Positions 33,981-45,900 of a stretch of DNA of 64,000 nucleotides are shown here, piece after piece. A model generated the notes under the pieces. The model did not search any database and was not told the origin of the DNA. It worked only from the letters and a program-made list of their open reading frames with translations. The translations under genes were made by a program, and so were the position numbers. Each line of letters starts with the position of its first letter. Position 1 is the first letter of the stretch. This stretch comes from Lasiodiplodia sp. COLG20 (Eukaryota; Ascomycota; Dothideomycetes; Botryosphaeriales; Botryosphaeriaceae), in NCBI GenBank assembly GCA_009801085.1, contig VNWV01000001.1, positions 8,370,001-8,434,000 of the forward strand, written 5' to 3'.

Positions 33981-34777
33981 GACGATTCCCATGCCTGACT
34001 GCGTCGAAGTTACGACCTTTGGACCGCACACCTTTGAGTTGACACGTCGCCTTTCTGCAGCCATGCTGCTGAAGGCTTCAATGTCGTGCCGATCGAGTCT
34101 GTGTGCGAAGAGAAAACTGCCTCTCGTGTTTACGCCCATGTCTTCGACGTCTTGTCTTAGCTTGGGTTCCCGAAAGGCATCGTCACTCCTCCGCTTCCAA
34201 TCCCGTCCTTTTGCTTCATAGGTGGATTGCTTGAGGTCAAGTGGCACATTTCGTTTTCGAAGGTGTTTTCTGTATAGCTTGTCAATCGTAATTCTTATTC
34301 ATTCATCGCATGTCTGTTGACCCTTCTGCATTCTGTGACTTACAGAGGGATACTACAACCGATGGCCAGCGCGAAGAATTGCAGTGGATACGTCATCGAC
34401 TCTCTTCGTGAGAAACAACATGTGTGGGCAGTGAAAGCTATCATCCGGACGTGAATATAATTATTCATTCGACACTTACATCTGGACATTAGCTTCAACT
34501 GCCCATGACGTGAGCAAATCCACGCTAGCCTTCGGCTGCAATACTTTCGTTCCCACTGCTCGGAATGCCTCGTTCTCACTATGCACGGATTATCCTCGGG
34601 CGGAAGGTGGTTGCTCTTTGCGACCCTCCGCGCATTCACTCACTTACGCACAGACCATCTAGATATTCTGACAGCATTTATTCTGCTTCTCTTCACTTCC
34701 TCACCGTTGCCTTTCCTTCCTCGTCACGCGTTCGCCGCTTGTGCCAGCTCACACCGAGCCCACTCACCTTGCGCTAA
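33981..34777. other. Intergenic region with one repeat
   Basis: It contains the 3' flank of the RING-CH gene, a GGGTAG element with both outer arms (34354-34540), and a pyrimidine-rich promoter (34650-34760) before the next gene. Confidence 0.55.
34354..34540. repeat. GGGTAG element with both outer arms
   Basis: The left outer arm CTACAACCGATGGCCAGCG begins near 34354. The inner unit of 81 bp lies at 34425-34505, with the variant start TGGGCAGTGAAAGC. The right outer arm CCACGCTAGCCTTCGGCTGC ends at 34540. ATAC is found just outside both ends, which may be part of a target duplication. Confidence 0.82.
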
Positions 34778-37700
34778 ATGGACTTTGCCTTTGCGACCGT
34801 CGCCTTCAACGGCGCAACCTCTCAACACCATTCAAGCCACAACTCGTCTACAAACTCCGGCGAACAACCCACACGATCTTCCGACAACGCGGTGAACGTC
34901 ATGGAGCGACGAGAGCCCCGCAGAATGGCGTCGTCCGTGTACTCGCGCTCTTTCAATCATGAGACCGCATCGACGTACTGGTCTGCAGAAGGGCCACCTG
35001 TGACCAATCAGAGACTCACTCGGCGACAGCAGTCAGCGGCGGAGCCAACCTCACCACGTGTCGTCCCGAGGACGATCAACCCTGCTACGCACCCAGCTCC
35101 TGGCGGTGACTTTCGCGAGGAGCACGCGCAGATTGATGGTATGATCCAATCTCTTGCGCACGACGACGACCATGAAGTGGATGCCAACGTCTTTCTTCAA
35201 GAACATCACGATCATGAGCACGACCAAAGCGCCGACCTTCACAGTCCCATGATCTCCACTCCAGAGACCGCTTGGCAGGGTCGCCGCGATTTTAGCGACC
35301 GCTCACTCAAGTCACTGGTCTCCGCAAAGGCAACCCTTGAATTACTCGAGAACATTGTTCGTGTCACATGGAATGGCAACCTGCAAGAGAAGCTATGCGA
35401 AGTGGCTCTCGCCATTCATAAAGATCTTCGTGGCTGCTTTCACAAGACTCCAGTCACCTACGAGACTGCGACCCGTGTCACTCACCTCGTAACGGAAATC
35501 AACAAGATCATAGAGTCTTGGAGGATGCAGATGAGAGCGCTCGAGCACGCCATCGGGCTGATAGATGTAAAGCGCGACACTCCTAACTTCATGGAACTCC
35601 ACAAAGATCTTCATGGCACCGAGATCAAGAAGTTCAGATTGATGCTCTCGTACGTTCCATAGCGCCCCTCACTTCTCGAGAAACCATTGATGCTACATAC
35701 AGGCCTATCCCGACTCAAATGGGAGCAGAATGCAATTTGAAAATTGCGAGTCTCACGTACAAGCTTTTTGTCGATGAAGTTCGAGCGCCATTCCAACAGG
35801 CCATGGACGGCAACGGAAACCCATCTCCTGCCGAAAAGATCATAACGAGCTACTTCAACCAGCTGGAAAGACAGTTCATTGATGCCCGAGAGACGGCCGA
35901 GCGGCTGCAGTCATCGACCCTCGCCTGTTGGGAGCAGTGGACCGAGATGAGTCAAGAGATTGCGCGGCAAGCGGCGCTGATGCAGTCCAACAGCCCGGCC
36001 GCCGTAGCTCTGCGTGCAAAGGGTGCGGTGTCCCGTGTTTTCCACCAAGGCGTGCATCGCTCGCAAACAAAGAAGGCATCGCATACTCCTCGCAGCGCTA
36101 GCGGTCGTGTCCAGATATCGCAACCGCTCGCGCGTATTGAGCCTCGTCCTGGCGCGGTTCGCGATACAGTGGTCATTATTCCGGTTCACCCATTGGATGC
36201 CTGCCGTGAGCTCGACGCTGCCGAACTGCGTCGCATCCGCCAGAAAGTTGCGTCGGACCCGTCTACGCCTCGCACTCCGTGCGAGCGCACCCACAAGCTT
36301 GCTGAGACTTCCAACCACGCAAGTCCGGCCTCACCTCGCGTCCAGGACGACCTTCGCACTGAGCACACCCGTCCTAAATACAAGCAACTAGAGTACGGAC
36401 ATCCTGTACACAGCAACTACGATGATGGCGAAATGGAGTACGACGACCCATTCGTGCACTTCGACGAGAGGGCCGACCACCAGGCAGCCCATGAGGCGCT
36501 GGAGTATTACCATCACCAGCCAGATGCTCCCTCGCTCAGTGACCAGTTCACCTACCATTCCAACCCCTTCGCCCCTTCCCGCACCAGCTCTTTCTCCGAC
36601 GAGTCTCGCGAGAACCCCTACGTCGAGAATGACGACCGCAACAAGAAGCCCGGTGCAAAGTTCTTTGCCAACTTCCCCCAGTTCGCCGCGGACCACCAGA
36701 GCCGCATCGCCGCAGAGGAGGAGGAGATTCTTCACAATGACGGCTTCCGCCGCCGCCGCCGCCGCCGCCGCCGCGCCTCCTCCTCGCAGCCGGCCCGTCC
36801 GCTCATCGAAGGCGCGCCGTACTTTGACATCCTGACGGCCTTTTACCAGATGGACCCGGAGAAGCCGGACGCGGAGCTCGACCCAGAGCTGAACGAGGTG
36901 TGGCACCGGGCCATGGCGCTGCGGCGCCTGGAGGGCGGCCCGCCCGCCGAGAGGTACGGCTTCTTCAAGCCGACGCCGGCGATGCGCGCGGTGCAGAAGA
37001 ACTACGAGCGCAAGGCCGAGCGCGACATCCAGGAGCACGAGAAAGCGAGGCGCGATATGGAGGCGCTGCGCCACGAGGAGCACGTGCTGAAGAAGGAGAT
37101 CGAGGATATACATAGGTTGAGGGCGCAGAAGGAGCAGGTGCTGAGGGGCTACGGTGGTGGTGGCGGTGCTGCCGCTGCTGCCGCCGTCACTGAACAGGTT
37201 CATGAGAAGGTGGCGCTCCGGAAGAGCGCGAGCGTTGCTGGATCCTCTGCTGCCTCGGGCCGCACGGGGTTGTTGAGGAAGAGTGTGAGCATCAGTGGCC
37301 ATTCTGGCCCATCCAGGAGCATCTCGCGTCCGTCTGACAACAATCCCTTCGCTGGAGGCAGTGGCGTGTACGGCCAATCTCAGCCTTACAGTAGTGAGCA
37401 CGTTCGCTCCGAGCAGGATCAGCAGCAACAGCTGCTGCTGCAACCGCAGCAAACGCCACTGGAGAGGTTCAGTGGTGTCTTCCGCGACTCGGAGGGTCTC
37501 CTAGTCGAGGGTAACATGCGCGACGGATACCGCTACGTTGAGAGCTACGGAACTGGAGAAGAAAGCCTCTTCAACCATTACGCACGCCTTGACAGCATCG
37601 GCTACCATGATGACGAGCACGACCAGAATGGCAATGTTGGATACAGACATGAGTATGCCTATGATGGCAACGAGGAAGGCGGTTACGGATACAGGGAGTC

Positions 37701-37818
37701 TCTCGACCCTCTGTTTCCGCCTAGGACGTTCCAGGATTTCGAGGACTCCGACTTGTTTGTCGACAGTGATCCGGAGATGTACGGTTCGGATGAAGAAGAA
37801 CCGTGGCGTAGGATCTAG
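34778..37818 (+). CDS. Unrecognised fungal protein, 995 residues
   Basis: Two exons, 34778-35649 and 35703-37818, joined in frame. I recognise no family. Residues 1-180 are polar. Residues 185-390, across the splice, look like an ordered helical domain (SLKSLVSAKATLELLENIV and later TSYFNQLERQFIDARETAE). This region resembles a helical bundle with conserved-looking Trp and Leu spacing. A disordered part follows. Near residue 640 a run of ten arginines is encoded by a CGC repeat at 36747-36775. After it come an ordered stretch with KPTPAMRAVQKNYERKAE, a coiled coil of about 60 residues (EHEKARRDMEALRHEEHVLK), and a Gln/Ser-rich acidic tail. An internal intron beyond those modelled cannot be excluded. 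Confidence 0.75.
36747..36775 (+). repeat. CGC trinucleotide repeat within a coding exon
   Basis: About ten CGC units encode a poly-arginine run in the unknown protein above. The tract is likely to vary in length between strains. Confidence 0.8.
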
Positions 37819-37835
37819 ATGATGGGGATGTCAAG

Positions 37836-38155
37836 CGGTGCTTTACCCGTGCCTGTGCATGCGTCATGCTGCCAAAGGAGGGACCGCAGAAAAGGATATG
37901 GCTACTAAGTGTGAGCGATGAAACTCATTTCTTCTGTTTATCCTTTATGTGGAAGGAGCAGTGCCACTAATTTTCATTGACAGGTTCTCAAAAGCTCGGG
38001 GGTGAATAAAACGGTGCTTTACCCGAGCCTATATGCACATGCACCAAATGAGAGGCCGTGAGGAAAGATTCGAAGAGCTAGTGGTGAGCGCTGAAACCCA
38101 TTAATCCTCCTCTCCAACCCTGCGTTGCGGAATAGGGCATATTGCTACTCATTTA
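37836..38155 (+). repeat. Diverged direct duplication
   Basis: CGGTGCTTTACCCG occurs at 37836 and again at 38012. After each come related blocks (GCCTGTGCATGC versus GCCTATATGCAC) and then GTGAGCG, TGAAAC and CAT in the same order. The repeat period is 176 bases and similarity decays toward the end of each copy. Confidence 0.55.
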
Positions 38156-38399
38156 GCTTAGCAGGATCCTATTAGCAGCCCTCTTTAAGGTCGGCTTCTA
38201 TTTCCCATCAGCTTTTTATTGATTCCTTGAACTTGAAGGCGGTTGGTTCAAGCTCGAGACAGTCTGGATATCGAAGCTGGTAGAGTAGCATTGGCAGTCG
38301 ATAGCAATCCGTAGCCAGACATCATCAGGCCAATACTGAGAACAAATTTCCTTCATGTTGGGTTTCTCATGTGCGAGGATACTAAACGCTGACAACGTA

Positions 38400-38482
38400 T
38401 GGGTAGTTGAAGCTATCGTCCGGACGTATATGTAGAGTTTTTAATTCGACATTTTCGTCCGGACGATAGCTTCAGCTACCCA
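38400..38482. repeat. GGGTAG element, inner unit
   Basis: The unit is 83 bp. It starts TGGGTAGTTGAAGCTATCGT and ends CGATAGCTTCAGCTACCCA, followed by TGACATGAGC. Outer arms are not recognisable. Confidence 0.88.
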
Positions 38483-38870
38483 TGACATGAGCAATCACGA
38501 GCGACGAGGCCTCCGGTTCCGAGTCGGAGTGAAGCACCGGCGAGGATCGCGATGCCCCAATCCTGTTTTTCAGTTGCCAGCACTTTGTCTTCTTAAGACC
38601 CGCGGACACGTTTATCGCGATACCCATGATTGGATCCCCACTGCCTGTTTTCCTGTTTTAGCTCTTCGGAGCACTTACGGTCTTATGGGTGGAAAAGCTA
38701 AGTGGCATGCTATCTCTGGTAAGACAGGTTTTGAAAAAGTCAATCCTTTTGCGGCCCACTATGATGCTCGATAGTAGTGGATACTTCCATCGGAAAAGCC
38801 GACCGTTGAAAGTGCCACGTGCGTTTTCTCCCCAGAATTGGCTAAACGACATTAATATTGCGACAGAAGA

Positions 38871-38950
38871 TGGGCAGCTGAAGCGTCCATCCGGACGCAA
38901 ATGCACGAAGTACATGTGGACAAAGGCATCTGGACAAGAGCTTCAAGTAA
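38871..38950 (+). repeat. GGGTAG element, diverged subfamily B
   Basis: It starts TGGGCAGCTGAAGCGTCCAT, and the right part is GGACAAGAGCTTCAAGT. It aligns without gaps to the copy at 4750 over 68 bases, and in reverse to the copy at 42006. Confidence 0.65.
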
Positions 38951-40414
38951 GCCGACTTGTTGAAATACCAAGCAAACTCGATGACGCATGTTGGCAGCTG
39001 CGGATGACGGAGTTGCTGCGGGGGTGGGTGGTCAGCTCTCGTACGAGGCCTAGTTCGCTTAGTAGTGTACAGCTCGACCGGGGAGAGTGGTTGAGGCCTG
39101 TGTCCGGGCGGTGGCTGTCGGGCGCTTTATTGAGCATTGGTGGCCAGCATCGTCAGTGCTTCGCACTTCCCCTCGTCAGCCCTGGCGTCGTTCTACAGAC
39201 CGGTTCTGTCGTGACAGACGGGCTCTTCCGCATTTAGCGTTGACGAATCGAGATCCTCACGTTGCTACGACAAATGCAGCTACGCCACCATCGCGATCCC
39301 GCAACACGAAGACGTTGGAAAAACGCCCAGTGGTGCCCGTTGGGAAAACGCGGTCAGCAGGATAAAGAGACGACAATGCATTGCTGTTTCTGGTTTTTGG
39401 TTGTTCTCTCCTGACAACGTGTCCCTTGACGATGGTAAGGGGAACGGATTTAGAATTGTGGAAATAACGGGTATGCAACGGGGCGGATCTGGTCCGAGGT
39501 GAAGCCGCGTGTGGCAGGTTGAAGATATTGCTCGAGGGACCTAGACTTTATGGTTTAATTGTCAGCGACTCATCCAGGCCAGTACACGAAATCTCCGGGT
39601 CAGGCCGAGAGGCAGCGATTCAGTAGGGGTCAGACCTAGAGATTATGATGTCGTCGGGGCCACGCTAGGCAGCTAGCGGCGGTCGGGTGAATGGCTGGTT
39701 GGCAGGACGTCAGTTGCTGGGCTCCTTTTCGGGCACGCAAAGCGGTAGTAACAGCGCAAACAAAACCGAAAAGTCAAACGCCCATGTTTGGCCGGACCGA
39801 CAATGTGGCGGCAGGTGGTGTGGTGTGGCAGCAGCAGCAGAAGCACTGTTCGCATCGGACAGCGTGCTCGAAGCGTTCGGTGCTGCACCAGCAGCCTTGC
39901 TTTGTGGTGAGGCTGAAAAGCGGCCGGTGGTGGCGATCTCGGCGGAATGCAGGGTGGAAGGAATTCCTGGAATTGATTCGTGGGTGGCGGCGTCGCGAAC
40001 GGACGTGGGCAGACCGGTTGCGCACAACAGCAGGCTCGCAGTCACGCGGCTGGCCGTCACGCCGTCAGCCAGCGCTTCGGGCGCAGGCGAGAGCGCAGCA
40101 GTCAGGCTGCGACATCTGGCCAGCTCACCGCCTGCACGGTCCGCAGCGGAGACGGGATGCGCTGCGCCCACGCCTGGGTGCCTGGGGCTCGTGGTGGGGC
40201 CAGATCTCCAGCAGCGACGTCATAAGGCTTGAGCTCAGCCCGATGCGAGCGCTGCAGGGTCCTGAAAGGCGAGCCTCAACAGACGCCTCTGCCGTCCCAC
40301 GGCTACATAGACCGCGCCCTCGCCGCCACTGCGCGTTCCGGAGGGGAAAAAAATCTGCCAGGCGCCGTTGCAAAATTTAGTCCGCCTCCTAGCCCGCATC
40401 CTCCGCCCACCATC

Positions 40415-41719
40415 ATGTGCGCAAGCGAACATCCACCCAATCCAGGTACGTCTGCCGCTCCCGCGATGCGAGGCCAGGGTCTATGCATGATATGACCTGT
40501 CTTGTCTACAAAAGACGGCCAGCCCCGCCTCCCCGCCTCGAGATCCTCCTCCCGCCTTTTCTTGGCACCCTGTCCTGACGAGCAAACTTTAGCCCTCGTA
40601 CCTCGCATCCGCAAGCAAACAGCCCCTTTCAAACCTGCCACGCCTTTTTACTGGTCCTATCCGTCATCCTTCAACCACGGCGCCCGCCAGATCAGACCTT
40701 TCCACTATCCGAGCCCATCAACCATCCCCCGCTTCTCCTCCTTCGCCGCCCAACAGCGCCAAGCCGCCATCGTGAACAACGAGCACCAAATGGCCGCGTC
40801 ACGGTTCCGCTCCGGCCTCGAGGGCATCGCTCAGGCCGCTACACAGCGCCCGACTTCACCATCTGCGTCCTCGTCAACCACCAGCAGAACATCAATCTCC
40901 GCTGCATCCGTCGCCTCGACATCAACCTCCGTCTCCATACCCGCAGCAACCGTAACCTCATCCGAAAAGCCAAGTGCACATTCGCCATCAACACCATCAA
41001 CCACAGAACTCACCCCTCCTGCCGTCACCCAGCAGGACTCCTCATCGTCGTCAGCAACAATCACTGCCCACGACCCTCGCCGCGTTGACGACCTCGAGGC
41101 CGCACTTGCTACCGCCCGCGCTCAGCAACATCGCTTAGCCATGGAGCTCGAGAAAATGCGGATGCAGCAAACCAACGAGCACAGCCACCGCCTCCATCAT
41201 CATCATCACCACGAGGGATCCATCCGTCGGCCCTCCGCTCCCGCCCCGGCTGTGCCTTCTATTTTTTCTGCGTCGTCATCTCATTCCCCTTCCAAGCGGA
41301 ACAGCGCTTTCGCTGCCATGCCCATGTCGTCGAGTCCACCGCGGTCCATGACCATGTATGGTTACGCCGGCGGCAGTGCGGTAGGAGCAGAATCGGACGA
41401 CGGGTGCAATTGCTGCTGTGGCGAGAGCGGCAGCGGCAACAGCAATAGCGGCAGTAGTAATGATGACGACGGCTTGGTGATCGAGCTGATGGCCGATGCA
41501 GCGCGCAACTGTGAGCGCATGGAGGACCGCGTCGCCTTCCAGCGCCAGATGGGCGCCCTGCGCGACCGCATTTACTCGCAGGCCGAGGAGCTGAGCGAGC
41601 GGCGGAAGGATAGGAAGAAGTGGGATGAAGAGAAAGAGGAGTTGATGAAAGAGTTGCAGGAGAGAGAAGACAGAATTAAAGGACTGCTGGAAGGGAAGAG
41701 GGATAGTGTGCAGGGCTAG
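40415..41719 (+). CDS. Unrecognised Ser/Thr-rich coiled-coil protein
   Basis: Modelled with two exons, 40415-40445 and 40515-41719, giving 411 residues. The first exon is short (MCASEHPPNP) and ends at a GTACGT donor; the splice enters the long frame exactly in phase at DGQPRLPASR. Without this exon the first ATG would be at 40790. Residues 100-210 are Ser/Thr-rich. A short coiled coil (DDLEAALATARAQQHRLAME) is followed by a six-His run. A cysteine cluster CNCCCG lies near residue 315. The last 85 residues form a charged coiled coil (ERRKDRKKWDEEKEELMKE). I do not recognise a family, and the exon 1 model is inference. Confidence 0.65.
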
Positions 41720-42005
41720 TTGGATGTGCTTTTGGCTTCTAATTGAAAACACGGCAATGGCGTTATCGGTAGGCATGGCTGTGGGGTTATGAACATGCAA
41801 GAGCATTTGTTAGCGTTATGCATATTTGAGATACCACGCGCAGGTTTTGACTGCGAGCATCTAAAACATGTTTCTGACGGATACAAATCTTTGGGGTATT
41901 AGTGACTACTATGAATCTTATTTCATTTGGAATACTACATGGCGAGCTCGCATTAAAACACAGTCAACTACCAGATCGTTTCACTTGGTATTGCAACAAA
42001 ACCGC

Positions 42006-42085
42006 GGAGTTGAAGCTCCTGTCCGGATGAATTTGTTCCACATGTATCTCATGCAACCATGTCTAGATGGACGCTTCAACTGCCC
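42006..42085 (-). repeat. GGGTAG element, diverged subfamily B
   Basis: On the minus strand it reads GGGCAGTTGAAGCGTCCATC, with ATACATGTGGAACAAA in the middle and GGACAGGAGCTTCAACT at the end. This matches the copy at 38871 with a one-base length difference. Confidence 0.6.
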
Positions 42086-42535
42086 TTCTACTGCAATGCT
42101 AGTAGAACAATCGTATGGAAGAAAACAGGTAGCTTCGAACCAAACTACTCAGACTATCGGATGGGAAAATGATGAGATTCAATGTAGCTATTGACGGTCA
42201 GTGACAATCTGCACGGTCTTTTTCTTTTAGCAAATTACATCCAATAAATCTACGATTGGGGACTATCAAGGCGCTCTGTCGTTGACTATTCGATTGGATA
42301 CCCTCAAACCAACCACAGGGCCGTGCGCGACCCCGGGCGTTGTCCAGACCATCGTTAGTCAGCCTCATCCGCAAAGGCCACCAGAACTCACGGGCTTATA
42401 TGTACCTAGAAACAAGTGCCTATGTCGGAGCTGTTTTCGATTCATGGCTACGGACGTCTTCCTCAACTACATGCAGCCCAAGTGGCGGGAAGAAAATTGC
42501 TTGCTATCCGATTTCATTGCTAGGCGTTATCATCA

Positions 42536-42577
42536 TAGGTAGCTGAAGCTATCGTCTAGACGTGGATGTATAATTAA
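42536..42577 (+). repeat. GGGTAG element, left half only
   Basis: It reads TAGGTAGCTGAAGCTATCGT, then CTAGACGTGGATGTATAATT. The right half is absent. Confidence 0.6.
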
Positions 42578-42934
42578 CCGTTCCAACGCTGTTATGTACC
42601 TATAGTTACTAGTGTATTTATAAATTGATGTGGTAGGTTTGCGTTAGGACACTGTTTGGGCTGTGGTAACAAAGTTATGACACGTGCCCTTCGCATATAA
42701 GAGGCATTGTCTAGTAGTTACAGTCTTGTTCACATGTAAAAAAAAAAATTTATAAAATGGCATTCAATTTAGCTGTACTCAAATTCTAACTGAGAATCTG
42801 CAAAAAAAAAAAAAATTGACTGTGGGGGCAGATTGAGCACTCTATATAACTCGACACAGACCTAGCAGCCAACATGCTTAGGAACCTCGCATGTTCTGAC
42901 AGAAAGGACTTGCTGAATCTATTATATACTAAGC

Positions 42935-45900
42935 CTAAATCACATGGGATGGCCGGCGAGTAGCGTCATCCACGACCAAATCGTCCCCAATCGCAGCACC
43001 AGCAACAACCGGATCGACTTCTTCACTCTCCTCGCTCTTCACTTCATCACCATCACCATTGCCACCTTCGATCTCGTCGCCACTCGCAGCATCCCACCTC
43101 TCCATCCCCCTCCAACTTCGCCCTAGCGCCACCAAGGTCAACACCGCCCGATCCGCCGCCTCCGTCTCTGCACCGTGCCTAGTCTCCCCGTTAACCCAGT
43201 CACCAACCCATGTCTCCCCAAGGCCGACTCTGCACCTAAACCTCTTCCCTGTCATCCCTCCCGCCGGTGACTCCGCCTCGCCTGCATCCGGGCCCTTGTC
43301 ATCCCACTCCCAAACCACCTTATCGCTACCCGCCAACCGCCCCAGCTGCGTCTTCGGGTGCAAGCAGTCGACCTCGTCCCTCATGAACCTCTCCAGCACC
43401 TCCATCAGCCCAATTTTCTCTAGAAACCGCTCGCAAGCTTCAAGCTCCTCTCCCTCCTCTAGCACCAACTTTCCATTTTTCTCCTGTCCCTCTGCCCCGT
43501 CAACCATCTCATCATCACCAGGAGACAAAGAACCGTTTGTCGTCGAATCGATGAAGACAGCACCCAGCACCGCCTCGACGATGTCCGAAAAGAACTTCTC
43601 CGCACCAACCTTGGCGAAAAGCCGCCACGGATACCGGCGATCCTGCCGCAGCGCGCGCCAGATCTCTTCGCTGTAACGCTCGTGCCGGGCGGTGGCGGCC
43701 GCGGCAGAGGCGAGCAGCGTCGGCGATGAGTGTCGCAGGAAGTGCCATAGGGCCTTGCGGGAAGGAGTGCCGGGGACGGTGTACGGTTGCTCGTTTGCCA
43801 GTGCTGTCGAAAGGGGGAGGGGGGTGGTTGTCGTGGTGGATGAAGGAGCGAAAACGACGTCAGTACGTGGCTCGAAGATGGCGGCCTCCATGCAGAGGAA
43901 GGCGAGGAAAGACGCGTTGACGAGGGACGCCCGGATGGAGTGCATCGTCCAGTGCGGCAGCTCGTCGGCGGCGTGGCCGCGGGGTGGGATCGTGCAGCCG
44001 CCGTTGCTGGCGTTGGCGGCTGGTTTTCTGCGGTGCGCGTACAGCCGGCCGGAGAGGATGTAGTCGAGGACGGCGTCGCCGAGATACTCGAGGCGTTGGT
44101 AGGACGAGGAGGCGGCTTCCCGAGGCGCGGTGAACGACGCGTGTGTCAGGGCTTCGAGGAGGAGATACTTGTTCTTGAACGTGTATCCGATGAGCTCCTC
44201 GACGCGCTCGAGGTGGAGCACTGGCGCTGATGCGTGTTCCTCCGCCGCGTGGTCCTGCAGGATGGTGCGGCAGCGGTGTAGTGGCTTCCATTCGAGGCTG
44301 GTGAGGAAGGCCGATGTGCAGAGGTGCGCTTTGTGTATGCCGCCCTCCACGAAGGCGGCACCGATAAGCGACTCGACCACATCAGCTAGTGTCTTGGTAG
44401 ATAGTGTATGACTCTCTTGGAGAGAAGCTAAAGATGTGGCTAGGATATCTTGCACATAGCGTGGCCGCCATTTGGAGCCCGTGAAGGCCTTGGTGATGAT
44501 GAATTTGTCGAGGCCGGTGCGGCGTGAGGCTTTAGCGAGTGCACCGTTGGAAACAATTCGATCTTTACGTTCAGTGAGATAGCTCTCGGGCCAGTGGAGG
44601 AAGTCTGCCATGAGCTGGACCGCGGTGCTGTATTTCAAGATGCAATCCCCCAAAAATTCCAGTCTCTGGTAGTCACTTTCGTTTGTAGACGATGCAGTGA
44701 TGGCTCGCAGTACCAGTTCATGATTAGTAAAACCAACGGAGCGTACTGCAGTATCGCAAAGCTCTTGGACGATCATGAAAAGCTCGTAGCGGTGCAAAAT
44801 CGATGGTAGGAAAGCCGCGAACATCGAATAAGCTACGGGTAGCCTGCTCATAACGAAGCCTTCGGCTGGTAGTATGCTTTCCTTCGTGTACATGCCATAT
44901 TGGGCCGAATCTCTAATATAATGCAGGAAGTCACGCCTTTTGGGAAACGCTGAGCAGACAACTTGGACAGTCGTCTCTTCTTCTTGCTGGAGATTCTCGT
45001 CTTCGGTCATGCTGATATCAGAAGTTTGGAAGCGGCGGAACATCAAAGGGGCGCCTACAACTCCTTTCGGGTGTAGAAGACCTATCGTGGGGTTGAGGCC
45101 AGCCTGAATATCGGCGTAGACCTCAAGTGCAGGTCTGCTTTCACCGTCGAACTCTAGAAACTGGCTTTCGCCTTCGCCACAGGCACCCGGTCGAGCAATT
45201 AAGAAAGGGAAATCGTATCTTTCTTCGATCATACGTGTCTGGAAGATCTCGAATAGAAGAGTCCGCGTTGAATGTTGAAGTGATGTCACTTCGTCGTTGC
45301 TGAGAGTTATGGCATCCATTGGTTCGCTGCTTAGCGTGTAACGAATATTCTCGTTCCAATGAAGTAGGAAGTCAGGGACATGCAGCATCGGCTGGGGCAG
45401 AAGGATGACAAATGTGACTGGTTGTGGTTCCATGGATATTGACACCTTCGTCCTATACCATGGATCTAATGGTGTCGATAAGCTGATGAGCTGAGCCCGT
45501 GGTATCCACGGATCTAGACGGGGTTGGACCTCGATCATAGCTGGCCTCTTGTCGACAACACCAAAATCCGGCTGGTCTTCTGGATCACTCGGCAAAGGCA
45601 ATAGGTTGTCGTTCACCAAGCCCGCTTTATGTAGGGCAACATAAGCTTGGAAAGCAGCATCCTTTCTAGCCGCCCTCTCCGTCAACCATGATCCTGTGCC
45701 TCGATGCTGGCGGACCTTCTTGCTCACCGAGCTTGGCAAGGTGACGGTTGCAGTCGTGCGATCATTTTCATCTACCGTGAAGAAGAACCGAGGCCGTAGA
45801 TCTACGTGTTGTCCGTCGCCGAGAATGGCGCAGAAGTGGTACAGATGTTGCATTGCGTTATCGAGCGTGAGAAGCGCCCTGCTTATTATTAGTAAAAGAT

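Larger units (their letters stand above)
37819..40414. other. Long intergenic region with repeats and a diverged duplication
   Basis: It holds a diverged direct duplication (37836 and 38012), a GGGTAG inner unit (38400), and a subfamily B copy (38871) crossed by a 182-residue open frame. A GC-rich block at 39.6-40.4 kb has overlapping open frames on both strands and forms the upstream region of the next gene. No gene is supportable. Confidence 0.5.
41720..42934. other. Convergent intergenic region, AT-rich
   Basis: It separates the 3' ends of the coiled-coil gene and the Dicer gene. It contains a subfamily B copy (42006) and a half copy (42536). Two A-runs lie near 42739 and 42800. A short open frame at 42282-42542 has no support. 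Confidence 0.55.

Noticed and set aside
39687..40380. Overlapping + and - frames of 150-229 codons
   Set aside because: GC-rich DNA open in several frames at once, with no recognisable domain; more likely the upstream region of the 40415 gene.
42282..42542. 86-codon + frame in the AT-rich convergent region
   Set aside because: Short, no domain, and flanked by decayed repeats.
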